A stretch of DNA of 64,000 nucleotides from Ichthyophis bannanicus (Eukaryota > Chordata > Amphibia > Gymnophiona > Ichthyophiidae): the NCBI GenBank assembly GCA_033557465.1, contig CM066033.1, positions 14,075,080 through 14,139,079 on the forward strand, in the 5' to 3' direction. Below the pieces are notes generated by a model. That model saw nothing but the letters and a program-made list of their open reading frames with translations. It had not been told where the DNA came from and did not search any database. The position numbers and the translations under genes are program-made. Position 1 is the first letter of the stretch; each line of letters starts with the position of its first letter. This document shows, piece after piece, positions 41,581-51,702 of this stretch.

Positions 41581-42325
41581 GTATTTATTTAACAGGTTTT
41601 ATATACTGCCTTATCCTATAATCAAAGAGGTTTACATGATAAAAAAAACATGATACATGGCAGTTATACATTACATAGTCGTGTGGGGTTGGGGACATGC
41701 GGGAGGTTCTTGATAGTAACTTATTTACAAAGAGGCGTATATACAATATTTACAAATGTCATGATTTGAGTCAGCTGATTTTGTCGGGGGGGGGAGGGGT
41801 CAATGGGAGGAGGGGGAGTTATGCATTAAGTGACGGTTCTGTAGTGTTCTATGAAAAGATAAGTTTTGAGTTTCTTCCTGAAGACTTTGGCATCAGTGGT
41901 GGCTCTCAGGTCATATGGAAGGGAGTTCCAGAGGGCCGGTACTGCTAGTGACAATGCTCTTGCAGATGTGGATTGGGTGGTTTGAGAGTAGATGCTAGAG
42001 GTCTGAATGATTTCCACTCTGTTACGTCGTCTGGGTCTTGTGCTTGTGTTCATGTTGACGAGAATGTCAGGGGACAAGTTGTGCTGGATCTTGTATATGT
42101 TGAGATCTATTTTGAATTTGATCCCGGAGGCGATCGGAAGCCAATGCAGTTGGCTCGGGGTGAGGGAGGAATTTATGATCCGGTGATGATGCGAGCAGCA
42201 GAATTTTGTGCCATCTGTAGGGGTCTGATTGTTTGGGTGGTCCATGTAATAGTCCAGGAAATAGAAAAAAAGAGGCAAAAGATGACAACTGGAAACATAA
42301 GCACTGGCAAGTTAGATGCAAGTAA
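41581..42325 (-). mobile_element. L2 3' fragment, minus strand
   Basis: On the minus strand it runs from RPLQMAQNSAARIITGS (near 42180) to LTPSQLHWLPIASGIKFKID and LWNSLPYDLRATTDAKVF (41880-41950), followed by a 3' UTR and an L2-like tail complementary to 41577-41620. It sits between CR1 pieces. Confidence 0.75.
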
Positions 42326-42386
42326 TTGATAAGGCCGGCAAAGAGAGAATTTGAGAAGAAGCTTGCTGTGAAAGCAAAAACGCTTA

Positions 42387-42985
42387 GGGCCCGATTCCAT
42401 CCTGGATGTCCTGTACCTCTGTGTGCCCGTCCTGATCAGACACAGAGAGTTAGCCATGATTCTGATCATGTGGGACACGTCTAGCCCTATGGGATCAGAA
42501 TTGCATACTGGCCTGTATGTGCAGGACGGGACCTCGATCCCAGTCAGCCTGCACATACAGGCCTTGCCCGGATAACTCAGTCAGGGCTCCTGAATGGAGC
42601 CGTGGCACCATGACGTCCAGGCGCTGTGGCATCGTGTCTCCATTCAACAACCATGATCCCTGGCCTCCAAACAGATTTTGCATGCCCCGCAGCCCAACCC
42701 CCAATCTGGCGCCCCAAGGCCAGGTTCGGTCTGTGGGGAATCTCCTCTACCCCCTCCTACTTCTTTCAATGCCCAGGCCTGCTGTTCCCTGCCGATTAGA
42801 GGAACTTGTTCTATCTCAGAGGTGGAATAAGTTCCCCATACAGTCTGCCAGCCCCAGACATACAGGGCCGACATTGGAATTGGCTCTGTATATCCGGGGC
42901 CACTTCTCGCCCTCACGCCATCCCCATCTAACCACCCCCCATACAAAATGCAGGGAAATTATTCGGGGTCGGTAGAGGGGATGAA
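42387..42985. repeat. 600-bp unassigned insertion with hairpin
   Basis: Flanked on both sides by CR1. It contains a perfect 16-bp inverted repeat, GGCCTGTATGTGCAGG (42507-42522) and its complement (42549-42564), around a 26-base loop. No coding domain. The ends (AGGGCCCGATTCC and ATTATTCGGGGTCGG) are only weakly complementary, so a DNA transposon origin is a guess. Confidence 0.4.
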
Positions 42986-44465
42986 TAGCAGGAATGGATG
43001 ACCCTGATAGTGAAGACTTTTTCAAGTACATTCATAGCAAAAAACTTGGGACAGAGTCAGTTAGACCATTAGATGATAGAGGGGTAAAAGGGGCACTAAG
43101 AGGGGACATAGCAATAGCGGAGAAACTGAATGAAGCCTTTGCTTCGGTCTTTACTGAAGAAGATGTAAGGAAGCTACCCTTGACAGAAGATTTGAAAGAA
43201 ATAGCAATAAATCATGAAGATATATTGCAACTATTTGATAAAGAGTAGCAAATTACCTGGACTGGATGGTATACATCCGAGGGTGTTGAAAGAACTGAAA
43301 TATGAGACTGTAGACCTACTATTAGTAATCTGTAGTAGCTGAAAATTGGAGAATAGCGAATGTAACGCCAATTTTTGAAAAGGGTTCCAGGGGTGATCCG
43401 GGAAATTACAGGCTGGTGAGCCTGATGTCAGTTGCCGGCAAAATGGTAGAAACCATTATAAAAAACAAAATTACTGAACAGGTAGATAGTCATGGTTTGA
43501 TGTGAGACGGCCAACATGGCTTTAGCCAAGGAACGTCTTGTTGTACTAACTTGTTATATTTTTTTGAAGGTGTGAATAAACAGGTAGACAAAGATGAGCC
43601 AGTCAATAGTGTATCTGTATTTTCAGAAAGCCTTTGACAGTGTCCCTCATGAGAGACTCTTGTTGAAGTTAAAAAGTCATGGGATAGGATGTAGTGTATT
43701 ATTGTGGATCAGGAACTGGTTAAAAGTTAGAAAGCAGAAGAAAGGCTGAATGGCCAATTTTCTCAATGGAGAAAGGTGAATAATGAAGTACCACAGGGAT
43801 TTGTGATAGATCTGCTGCTTTTTAACATATTTATAAATTACCTGGAAATGGGAATAACAAGTGAGGGAGTCAAATTTGTAGATGACCCAAAATTAATCAA
43901 AGTTGTTAAAACCCAAGAGGATTGTGAAAAATTTCAAGAGGACCTTGATAAATTGGAAGACTGGACATTCAAATGTCAGATGAAATTTAATGTGGACACA
44001 TGCAAAGTGATGCACCTAGGAAAGAACAAGCCAAACTAAAGTTACATGTAAGGTTTCACATTAGGAACCACCACCTGGGAAAAAGATTTAGGCGTCATCG
44101 TGGATAGCACATTGAAATCCTCCGCCCAGTGTGCAGTAGCAGCCAGGAAGCCAACTAAGATGCTAGGAATCATAAGGCAAGGCATGGAGAATAAAACAAA
44201 GAATATTATAATGCTTCTTTGTCGTTCCATGGTGCGACCACACCTTGAATATGAGGAGAAGTTTAAAAGTTTAGGGCTCTTCAACCTAGAAAACAGTCGG
44301 CTGAGGGGAGATATGATAGAGGTCTATAAATTAATGAATAGAGTGGAACAGGTAAACGTAAATCAATTCTTTACGCCATCAAAAAGTAGAAAGACTAGGG
44401 GACATGCAATGAAGCTATGGTGTAACCCGTTTAAGACTAATAAGAGGAAATATTGTTTCATTTAA
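42986..44465 (+). pseudogene. CR1 reverse transcriptase relic
   Basis: KYIHSKKLGTESVRPLDDRG and AIAEKLNEAFASVFTEEDVR (42994-43250), then VTPIFEKGSRGDPGNYRLVS-like text (43365-43430), QHGFSQGTSC (43510-43545), IDLLLFNIFINYLEMGI (43805-43860) and KFVDDPKLIKVVKTQEDCEK. The YADD box reads FVDD, so the second position differs from typical CR1 but the Asp pair is kept. The C-terminal part carries IRQGMENKTKNIIMLLCRSM and LRGDMIEVYKLMNRVEQVN. Frame breaks and stops are present. Confidence 0.75.
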
Positions 44466-44752
44466 CACGTAATCAAACTCTAGTATTCATTACTGGAGGA
44501 TGTACTAAAAGCTGCTCGTGTAGCTGGGTTTGAAAACGTTTTGGACAAATTCCTGGAGGAAAGATCCATAAACCATTAACAAAGGAGACCCGGGTAATGC
44601 ACTGCTTGCCCCAATACAAGCATTCTGGAACCTGTATGTCTTTTTTGGGAAACTGCTAGGTACCTGTAACTTGGATTGGCCACTGTTGGAAACGGGATAC
44701 TGGGCTTGATGGATCTTGGTCTGACCTAGTATGACATTTCTTATGTTCCTAT

Positions 44753-45029
44753 GAATATAACTAGTCCATCTGGGAGTTGCAGAATCTTTCGCAAATTCTC
44801 AGTGGACTTTAGTAGCTGTAATGTGAGTGAAGAGATTCAGGGCGGAGGCTAGAGGTGAGGATGAGACACCCAGTACCAGTAGAATGAAATCCAGTGGTCT
44901 GTTCTTCTCTCTTCATGTGCTATTTCTGACTTGTACCAGTCTACAAGCAAAACTAGCTCCCACTTCTTTTATACTGTATGGCTCCTTAGCCCAGCAAATA
45001 TCTTTGAAGAATTCTGTGGGGATAATTCA
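44753..45029. other. Unassigned spacer between CR1 and DIRS A
   Basis: No gene or repeat family recognised. Confidence 0.5.
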
Positions 45030-45200
45030 ATCTCCAGGAACAAGCAGGAATGAGTCTTCACATATGGGTACGTCGGTACCGACGGAGCCTGCGCGGGAAC
45101 GCTCCCCAGCGTCTCAAAAGAAAGCTTTTGAGAGCATCCCTCACGCATGCGCGCTGCCTTCCCGCCCAAATACTTCCCTCACATCAGTCTTTCGTTTTCC
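45030..45200 (+). repeat. DIRS A left terminal repeat
   Basis: Starts TCTCCAGGAACAAGCAGGAA, contains the 14-bp palindrome CGTCGGTACCGACG (about 45070-45083) and a GCATGCGCGC motif. Inverted match at 56995-57155. Confidence 0.85.
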
Positions 45201-45405
45201 GTGGAGCTGACAGGACGTGTCCTTGTCACCGCAGAAAATTTATCTTTTTTATTTTTATTTTTTGTGGTCACGCCTGCCTCCGCTCGACGCCCACTGGTAC
45301 CGCCGGTGTTTTTCTTTCTTTTTCTTGAAAAATGTCTCTATTTCTGACAAATCTTTCCTCATTTAGTGCCTGACTTCTGGCCACTAGGCCTCTACCTTTT
45401 CCATT

Positions 45406-47090
45406 ATGGAAAGGCCAGTCACTACCCTTAAGAAATGTTTAAACTGTGGCGGTACACTTAAGTTTCACACTCCTTTTTGGTGTCTGCCTTGTTTAGGTCC
45501 TGACCATTGTCCTAAAGTCTGTTTTTCTTGTAGGAATTTAACCAGAAGAGATCTTCAGCACTGAGTACAACTCGGTACCGGGTCTACATCTACCATGAGA
45601 TCACCGGGCAGAATCTCTTCTTCCTTCCACGGTTAGGTAACCAAACAACAGTCTGTTAAGACTAGCCAGTCCTCGAGAGGTAGATCTCTTGCTAAGCATC
45701 AAGATGCCCCTCGGCTTGCCCTCGAGGATACTATGGCTCAATCCCGGAGGGAGTCTTCGGGCTCCAAAGCATTAACGGGATCTCGGGTTGCTCCCGAGGT
45801 TTTTATCTCCGTGGATGCACCTGAGCCATGCTCGGTGGTCCGGACCACTTTGAGCGGTACCGATGCCTCGGCATGGGCTATGGTGTTGGATGAAAAACTC
45901 CTCACCATGGAACGTAGTCTGGCGCATTTCTCAGTTACTTCGGTACCGTCAGTCGCCGCAGACCGTTCTTCATCCACCGGTATTGGTGTAGATTCTGGTG
46001 CCAATATCGGCTTCGGTGCCGGCACTGGCGCCGGTGTCGGTACGCGTGCCGATGTCGGCGTCGCTTCCGGTTCCAGATTGGTCATCGATACGGATGCCGG
46101 TACCGACATCGATGACTTCGATGCCTCTTCCTACAGGCTCGCTTCCTCCAGTGCCGAGCCTGGAATCGCTATCTAGCCTGGAAGATTCGGTACCGACTCC
46201 CTTCGGTATCGACATCGAGGAGAACCGAGCACACCTTGTTCCAGAGGATCTGGTGCTTCGTCCTCCCTGGGTTTCTAAGCCCGATGTTGGAGATGCATCC
46301 ATCGGTACCGTACCTGAATTTTCAACAGGTCCAGTTGTTACTCCTCATTTCAGAGAATTTCTCTTAGAGGAGATCTCTTTTCAAGCTTTTCTGCTTGACA
46401 TGGCAAGAATACTCGCCATCTCTATACCTGGGAAGGAGTCTATACCACGGGATTCAGAAATTTTGCAATCCCCCTGGTTTCCAGAGGAGGCAATCATGCT
46501 TCCCCTACATCAGATCCTACAGGATCTGTTATTTAGAATGTGGGAGACTCCCTTAACGGTATCTCCACATTCCAAGAGAGTTGACACTATCTATAAAGTG
46601 CCACCTTCTCCAGGTTTTCAAAAGACTCATCTCCCTCATCATTCTATAGCAGTAGAATCAGCAATGAGGCGTGTTAGGAGTACAAAAAAGCACTCCTCTT
46701 ATCCACCAGGTCGTGAGTCTAGGACTTTAGATGCCTTTGGGCGTCGATGCTTCCAAGCATCTATGCTTTCAGCAAGAATCATTTCATATATTTTCTATAT
46801 GGGATTCTCTCTGGAACAGGTTGCCAAAAGTTTGAAGCTTTTGTGCCCTTTCCTTCAGGAACATAAAAGAGCTGACTATTTATCACTAGTCAATCATGCT
46901 CATGATATTTCTACATTCCTTTATCGTGCTTCCCTGGATTCTTTTGAATCTGTCAGCAGATCTTCTGCTATAGCCATAGGAGCACGACGTTTAGCCTGGC
47001 TCCAAGCTTCAAGCCTGGATAAATGGGTACAAGAAAAGCTGGGAAATAGTCCTTGTACTGGACAACATTTCTTCAACAAGGATTGTCTAT
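45406..47090 (+). pseudogene. DIRS A gag, 5' part
   Basis: The Met at 45406 starts a Cys-rich N-terminus (KKCLNCGGTLKFHTPFWCLP, CLGPDHCPKVCFSC), a pattern I know from DIRS gag N-termini. The middle is low complexity and rich in V, P, S and G, built from repeated CGGTACCG-like units (45840-46320). The C-terminal part, from about 46320, has FQAFLLDMARILAI, LPLHQILQDLLFRMWETPL, SKRVDTIYKVPPSPGFQKTH, GRRCFQASMLSARI and SAIAIGARRLAWLQASSLDK. At 47091 the gene is cut by DIRS B and resumes at about 51703 (KLPSVPADNGSSKKTLF). Stop at about 45570 and frame changes near 46000-46180. Confidence 0.7.
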
Positions 47091-47262
47091 TTCTCCAGGA
47101 CCAAGCAGGAAGTCAGTCCTCACTTATGGGTGACGTCGGCGCCGACGGAGCCCTCGCGGAGCAATTTTCCCCAGCTTTCAAAGAAAGCCTTTGGGAATTG
47201 CAGCGCGCATGCGCGGTCCTCTTCCCGCCCAAGGGTGCCATCTTAGCCAGTCTTCTTTTTTC
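47091..47262 (+). repeat. DIRS B left terminal repeat
   Basis: Starts TTCTCCAGGACCAAGCAGGA, contains CGTCGGCGCCGACG (the palindrome position of DIRS A with CG instead of TA in the centre) and GCGCGCATGCGCGG. Inverted match at about 51515-51702. Confidence 0.9.
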
Positions 47263-47354
47263 CGCGGAGCCCTACAGACGTACCCGTCGTGTCCCCGCGA
47301 AAAAGTTGATTTTTCTTCAGAATTTCTCTTTTTTTCCATTCAGCTCGACGCCCT

Positions 47355-48258
47355 CCAGTATGACTCTCCTGCAAGGGAACACTTTACTGTACCGGTTCCT
47401 CCCATGCTGGAACGACTACTCTTCCGCATGTGGGAGAGTCCGGCCACCTCGCCGGTCCTGAGCAAGCGGGTCGATTCTATCTATCGGGTCCGCAAGAGCC
47501 CTGGCTTCCAAAAAGCACAGCTGCCACACCATTCCATGGTAGTGGAATCGGCCATGCATCGTCTTAAGAGCCAGAAGATGCACTCCTCGTGCCTCCTGGC
47601 AGGGAGGCCCGTAACCTGGATGGCCTTGGCAAGAAGTGTTTCCAGGGCTCTATGCTTGCGTGTCGTGTCCAGACCTACCAGCTATACATGGGCATGTATC
47701 TCCGAGACCTGGCTAAAGAGCTAGCCGGCTTCTCCGCTGGTTTGTCCGAGGAACCTTTGCGGAGGTTCCTGGCCTTGTCCACTGGTATTCGGGAATGCTC
47801 AAAATTCATATCCCGAGCAGCCTACGATGGCTTTGAAGCGTCGGCTCGAGTGGCCGCAGCCGGCATCGGTGCCCGCCGACAGGCTTGGCTTCAGTCATCT
47901 GACCTCGAGCCCTGGGTGCAGGACAAGTTGGTCGATGTCCCCTGCCGAGGCGAAAACCTCTTTGGCAAGCCCATGGCTGAAAAGGCTGCACAAATTGAGA
48001 CGGAGACTCTCACCAGGACTAGGCTTTCTAGGAAGACCTCCGCCCCTTCCCAGAAAAAGAAGGGCTCGGGAAAGAAGTCCTTTTACCCGAGGAAGGCGGC
48101 TGCCTACAAACACTACCCCCATTATCAGGCCCCTGCAGCTCCCCAACAGGGCCAGCAGGCCAAGGGACGGGGTAACGGGTCCCGTAGGCAGCAAGCCCCC
48201 AAGCCTGCACCACCAGCCCCTGCTCCGCAGGGTGGGGTTTTTGACTCACTAAGCATAG
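47355..48258 (+). pseudogene. DIRS B gag, 5'-deleted and frameshifted
   Basis: The retained part starts with PPMLERLLFRMWESPATSPV, SKRVDSIYRVRKSPGFQKAQ and HHSMVVESAMHRLKSQKMHS. After a frameshift near 47585-47592 it continues PPGREARNLDGLGKKCFQGS, ARVAAAGIGARRQAWLQSSD, then a basic, proline- and glutamine-rich tail (KKKGSGKKSFYPRKAAAYKH). Alignment with DIRS A shows the Cys-rich N-terminus and repeat region are gone. The later part shares its frame with the recombinase. Confidence 0.75.
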
Positions 48259-48289
48259 CCTCTCCCCCCCCCGCTGGTTCCTCCCAGCA

Positions 48290-50157
48290 CCGGAGGCCGG
48301 CTGGTTCACTTCGCCCACAGGTGGTCCAGCATCACCTCAGATGCCTGGGTGCTTCAGGTCGTGCGAGAAGGCTATCTTCTCCACTTCCACCAGGTCCCTC
48401 CCTCCTTTTTTCCGGGAGAACCTCCACGACCCCCTCTGCACAGGGAATTACTCCTTCAAGAGTTAGCGGGTCTTCTACAGGAACAGGCGGTGGAACCGGT
48501 GCCCCACCACCTGAAAGGTCAAGGCTTTTACTCCAGGTATTTTCTGATACCAAAGAGAACAGGTGGCCTCAGACCCATCCTGGACCTGCGCAACCTCAAC
48601 AAGTTCCTCGTGCGAGAGAAGTTCAAGATGCTTACCCTTGGAATCCTTCTGCCCTACCTCCAGCAGGGAGATTGGCTATGCTCCTTGGATCTAAAGGATG
48701 CCTACACGCACATCCTCATCCACCCAAGCCACCGACAATACCTAAGGTTTGTGGTGGCAGGAAATCATTACCAGTACCGGGTACTGCCCTTTGGCCTGTC
48801 CTCCGCACCGCGAGTCTTCACAAAATGTCTCGCGGTGGTGGCGGCCCATCTCCGGCTTCACGGCCTCTATGTCTTTCCGTACCTCGACGACTGGCTCATC
48901 AGAGCAGCGTCCGCTCTGGAGGTCACCAACGCCACGCGCCGCACGGTGACTCTTCTGCAGCACTTGGGCTTTGTTATAAACTTCGCAAAGTCCACTTTGC
49001 TCCCCTCACAGGATCTCGAGTTCATCGGCACAAGGCTGCACACTCCTCAGGCACGAGCGTACCTACCGCTCGACAGGGCTCTACGGCTCATAGACCTAGC
49101 CGACCGTTTTCGCAGCCAGCCCCTGCTCTCCGCCAGGCGCTTCCTGAGACTACTCGGCCATATGGCTTCCACCGTCCATGTGACCCCCAATGCCCGCCTG
49201 CATATGCGGCCTGCTCAATGGTGTCTCCGCCAGCAGTGGCGACAAGCCACAGGCGGCCTAGCAGACCTAGTGCGCGTCTCCGAGCCGCTGATCTCGTCTC
49301 TCCGGTGGTGGCTTCAGCAGCCGAACCTGATCTGCGGAATGCCTTTCCAGTCACCTCAGCCGGCCCGGGTGCTGACAACAGATGCATCCCTCCTGGGCTG
49401 GGGAGCGCACTGCCAAGGGGCACGCACTCAGGGCCTCTGGACCGCGTGGGAGTCTGCTCAGCAGATCAACTTCCTGGAGCTCAGGGCGATCCGCCTGGCT
49501 CTCAAGGCCTTCTCCCACCTGACTTCTCACCAGTCCGTCCTTGTCCAGACGGACAATCAAGTTGCCATGTTCTACGTGAACAAGCAGGGGGGCACGGGCT
49601 CCTTCCTCCTCTGCCGGGAGGCACAGAAGCTCTGCTCTTGGGCCGTCAGTCACGGCATTCTCCTCAAGGCAGTTTATCTCCCAGGCCAAGAGAATTACCT
49701 GGCGGACAAACTCAGCAGGATCCTCCAGCCGCACGAGTGGCGTCTGGATCCCTTGGTAGTTCAGAAGCTCTTTCTAAAGTGGGGCCTCCCCACGATGGAT
49801 CTCTTTGCCAGTCCTCACAACCGGCAACTTCCTCGCTTCTGCTCTCGTCAGCCACACCCCCTTCGGGTTGCGGCGGACACTTTTCTACTCTCATGGTCGG
49901 GGAGCCTTCTGTACGCTTTCCCTCCCATCCCGCTAGTCTCCCGGACTCTTTTCAAGGTTCTCCGAGACAAAGCCCTCATGATCCTGGTGGCCCCTCGCTG
50001 GCCCAGACAGCCGTGGTTTCCGCTCCTGCTGCAATTAGCGGTGGAGGATCCATTCCCTCTGGGGTTACAACCAGATCTCCTCACTCAGGATCAGGGGTCT
50101 CTGCTACACCCCAACCTCAGGTCTCTCAACCTCATGGCCTGGCTGCTGAGAGGGTAG
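48290..50157 (+). CDS. DIRS B reverse transcriptase-RNase H-methyltransferase-like protein
   Basis: Open frame with family-like sequence from about 48290 (GGRLVHFAHRWSSITSDAWV), with no obvious ATG; the 602 codons from 48349 hold all the domains. RT: YFLIPKRTGGLRPILDLRNL, CSLDLKDAYTHILIHPSHRQ, VLPFGLSSAPRVFTKCLAVV and PYLDDWLI (about residues 178-185; catalytic Asp pair intact). RNase H: LTTDASLLGWGAH, FLELRAIRLALKAF, VQTDNQVAMFYVNKQGG, LPGQENYLADKLSR (about 342-460). Methyltransferase-like: PTMDLFASPHNRQLPRF, YAFPPIPLVSRTLFKVL and MILVAPRWPRQPWF (about 478-565). It copies the element RNA; the role of the last domain in DIRS is uncertain. The start may depend on frameshifting or splicing from gag. 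Confidence 0.9.
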
Positions 50158-51194
50158 TCCTCGCTCCCCTTCTCCTGCCGGCGGAGGTGGAGGAGGTCGT
50201 CCTAGCTTCGCGACGGCCTTCTACCCGCAAATGCTACGCCCTTAAATGGCGTCGCTTTTCCGTTTGGTGTACCCAACAGTCTCAGGATCCCTTCTCCTGC
50301 CCGGTGTCGGTGATCCTGCAGTACTTGCTATACCTCTCTAATCTGGGACTTAAGTCCAACTCCGTCAAAGTTCACCTCAGTGCTCTCTCAGCACATCATG
50401 TGCCGGTGGACGGCAGACCTCTTTCCAGCGACCCTCTTGTAGCGAGGTTTCTCCGAGGTCTTCTTCTACTTAAACCACCTCTGCGCCCGCCAGCGCCTGA
50501 CTGGGACCTGAATGTGGTTTTGCAGCGGATCACCTGTCCGCCTTTGGAACCTATGGCTACCTGTTCTCTCCGTTTTCTTTCTTGGAAAACACTGTTCTTG
50601 ATAGCCCTCACTTCCGCTAGACGCGTAAGTGAATTGCAGGCCCTCGTGTCTGATCCCCCTTACACTCGGTTCTACAAAAATAGGGTAGTCCTACGGACTC
50701 ACCCAAAATTTCTTCCAAAAGTGGTCTCCCCTTTTCATATCAATCAGGAGGTGGTACTTCCAACCTTCTTTCCCAGACCACACTCCAGCCGAGCTGAAAC
50801 GGTCCTCCATACCCTGGACTGTAGAAGAGCTCTGAACTTCTACCTTGACCGTACGCGGGAGCACCGTAAAGCTGCTCAGCTTTTTGTATCTTTCGACCCC
50901 AATAAATTGGGGCTCCCGGTCTCCAAGCGTACTCTGTCCATCTGGGTTGCGGACTGTATCACTTGGGCTTATGGGGCGGCCGGACTCTCCTTGGAAGGTC
51001 GAGTCACGGCTCACTGCGTTCGGGCAAAGGCCACGTCAATGGCTTACCTCCGCTCTGTTCCGCTGGCAGACATCTGCCGGGCCGCTACTTGGTCTTCGAG
51101 CCAGACTTTTGCGGTCCATTACTGTCTCGAGAGGGAGTCCCGCAGGGACAGTGCTTTCGGACAGGCAGTCCTCCGTAATCTCTTTGAGGTCTGA
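50100..51194 (+). CDS. DIRS B tyrosine recombinase
   Basis: It overlaps the end of the RT frame and uses the gag frame. Family-like sequence starts at about LAAERVVLAPLLLPAEVEEV. Then come SRRPSTRKCYALKWRRFSVW (core-binding domain), LTSARRVSELQALVSDPP (catalytic Arg), LPKVVSPFHINQEVVLP, TAHCVRAKATSMAYL (H-x-x-R) and ATWSSSQTFAVHYCLE (nucleophilic Tyr). All catalytic residues of the family are visible, and the frame ends FGQAVLRNLFEV. It would join the circular cDNA to the target by site-specific-type recombination instead of a DDE integrase. No ATG clearly marks the start, so the left coordinate is approximate. Confidence 0.9.
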   Translation, partial: SATPQPQVSQPHGLAAERVVLAPLLLPAEVEEVVLASRRPSTRKCYALKWRRFSVWCTQQSQDPFSCPVSVILQYLLYLSNLGLKSNSVKVHLSALSAHHVPVDGRPLSSDPLVARFLRGLLLLKPPLRPPAPDWDLNVVLQRITCPPLEPMATCSLRFLSWKTLFLIALTSARRVSELQALVSDPPYTRFYKNRVVLRTHPKFLPKVVSPFHINQEVVLPTFFPRPHSSRAETVLHTLDCRRALNFYLDRTREHRKAAQLFVSFDPNKLGLPVSKRTLSIWVADCITWAYGAAGLSLEGRVTAHCVRAKATSMAYLRSVPLADICRAATWSSSQTFAVHYCLERESRRDSAFGQAVLRNLFEV

Positions 51195-51330
51195 GCAACT
51201 CCTACCCTCCATCCAGGATGTGGGCTACCGGTGGGTAATAATTCAGCGAAGATTCTTTCCTTCTGTGCTGCTGAGCTAGAGGGAGCTCATTTTTGTGCTT
51301 AGGGTCTCCGGTAGCCTTGAGCTTGGGAGT

Positions 51331-51428
51331 CCCATAAGTGAGGACTGACTTCCTGCTTGGTCCTGGAGAAAGCGTAGTTACTCACCTGTAACAGGTGTTC
51401 TCCAGGAGCAGCAGGAATCAGTCCTCAC
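51331..51428. repeat. DIRS B internal complementary region
   Basis: Contains the complement of the left end (CTTCCTGCTTGGTCCTGGAG) joined to the complement of the right end (AGCGTAGTTACTCACCTG ... GCTCCTGGAGAA region). Confidence 0.85.
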
Positions 51429-51514
51429 AACCCTCCCTCCTCCCCTTGGAGTTGCAATCGTCTGCTTTACTTTTTTGCTAATTTTTATGCTGTCTTTTTT
51501 AGCTATGTCATCTG

Positions 51515-51702
51515 ACTGGCTAAGATGGCACCCTTGGGCGGGAAGAGGACCGCGCATGCGCGCTGCAATTCCCAAAGGCTTTCTTTGAAAGCTGGGGAAA
51601 ATTGCTCCGCGAGGGCTCCGTCGGCGCCGACGTCACCCATAAGTGAGGACTGATTCCTGCTGCTCCTGGAGAACACCTGTTACAGGTGAGTAACTACGCT
51701 TT
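51515..51702 (-). repeat. DIRS B right terminal repeat
   Basis: Inverted copy of 47091-47262, with the additional outer edge ACCTGTTACAGGTGAGTAAC and onward to CGCTTT. The edge contains a consensus splice donor, CAG/GTGAGT (51683-51691). Confidence 0.9.

Larger units (their letters stand above)
39426..44752 (+). mobile_element. CR1 LINE, interrupted by three insertions
   Basis: CR1 ORF2 pieces lie in order on the plus strand: endonuclease (39480-39990), linker (41300-41580), RT start (42986-43250), RT palm (43340-43720), YADD region and thumb (43776-44465), and a 3' end with GGCTTGATGGATCTTGGTCT (44703-44722). Insertions between them are 39985-41295 (CR1 fragment plus unassigned DNA), 41581-42325 (L2, minus) and 42387-42985 (unassigned). 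The 5' start is the DIRS junction, so the CR1 preceded the DIRS insertion. Confidence 0.8.
47091..51702 (+). mobile_element. Younger DIRS element (B), inserted in gag of DIRS A
   Basis: Nearly perfect inverted terminal repeats (47091-47262 and about 51515-51702) bracket a partial gag, an intact RT-RNase H-methyltransferase-like frame, an intact tyrosine recombinase and an internal complementary region (51331-51428). Gag text of DIRS A continues from 47090 to 51703, which proves the nesting. There is no clear target-site duplication, as expected for recombinase-mediated integration. Compared with DIRS A, about 1.2 kb of 5' gag is missing, so it needs Gag in trans. Confidence 0.9.

Noticed and set aside
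45738..46302. Minus-strand open frames across the DIRS A gag repeat region
   Set aside because: CGGTACCG-type palindromic units keep both strands open; the plus-strand frame has gag-like flanks and fits the element order.
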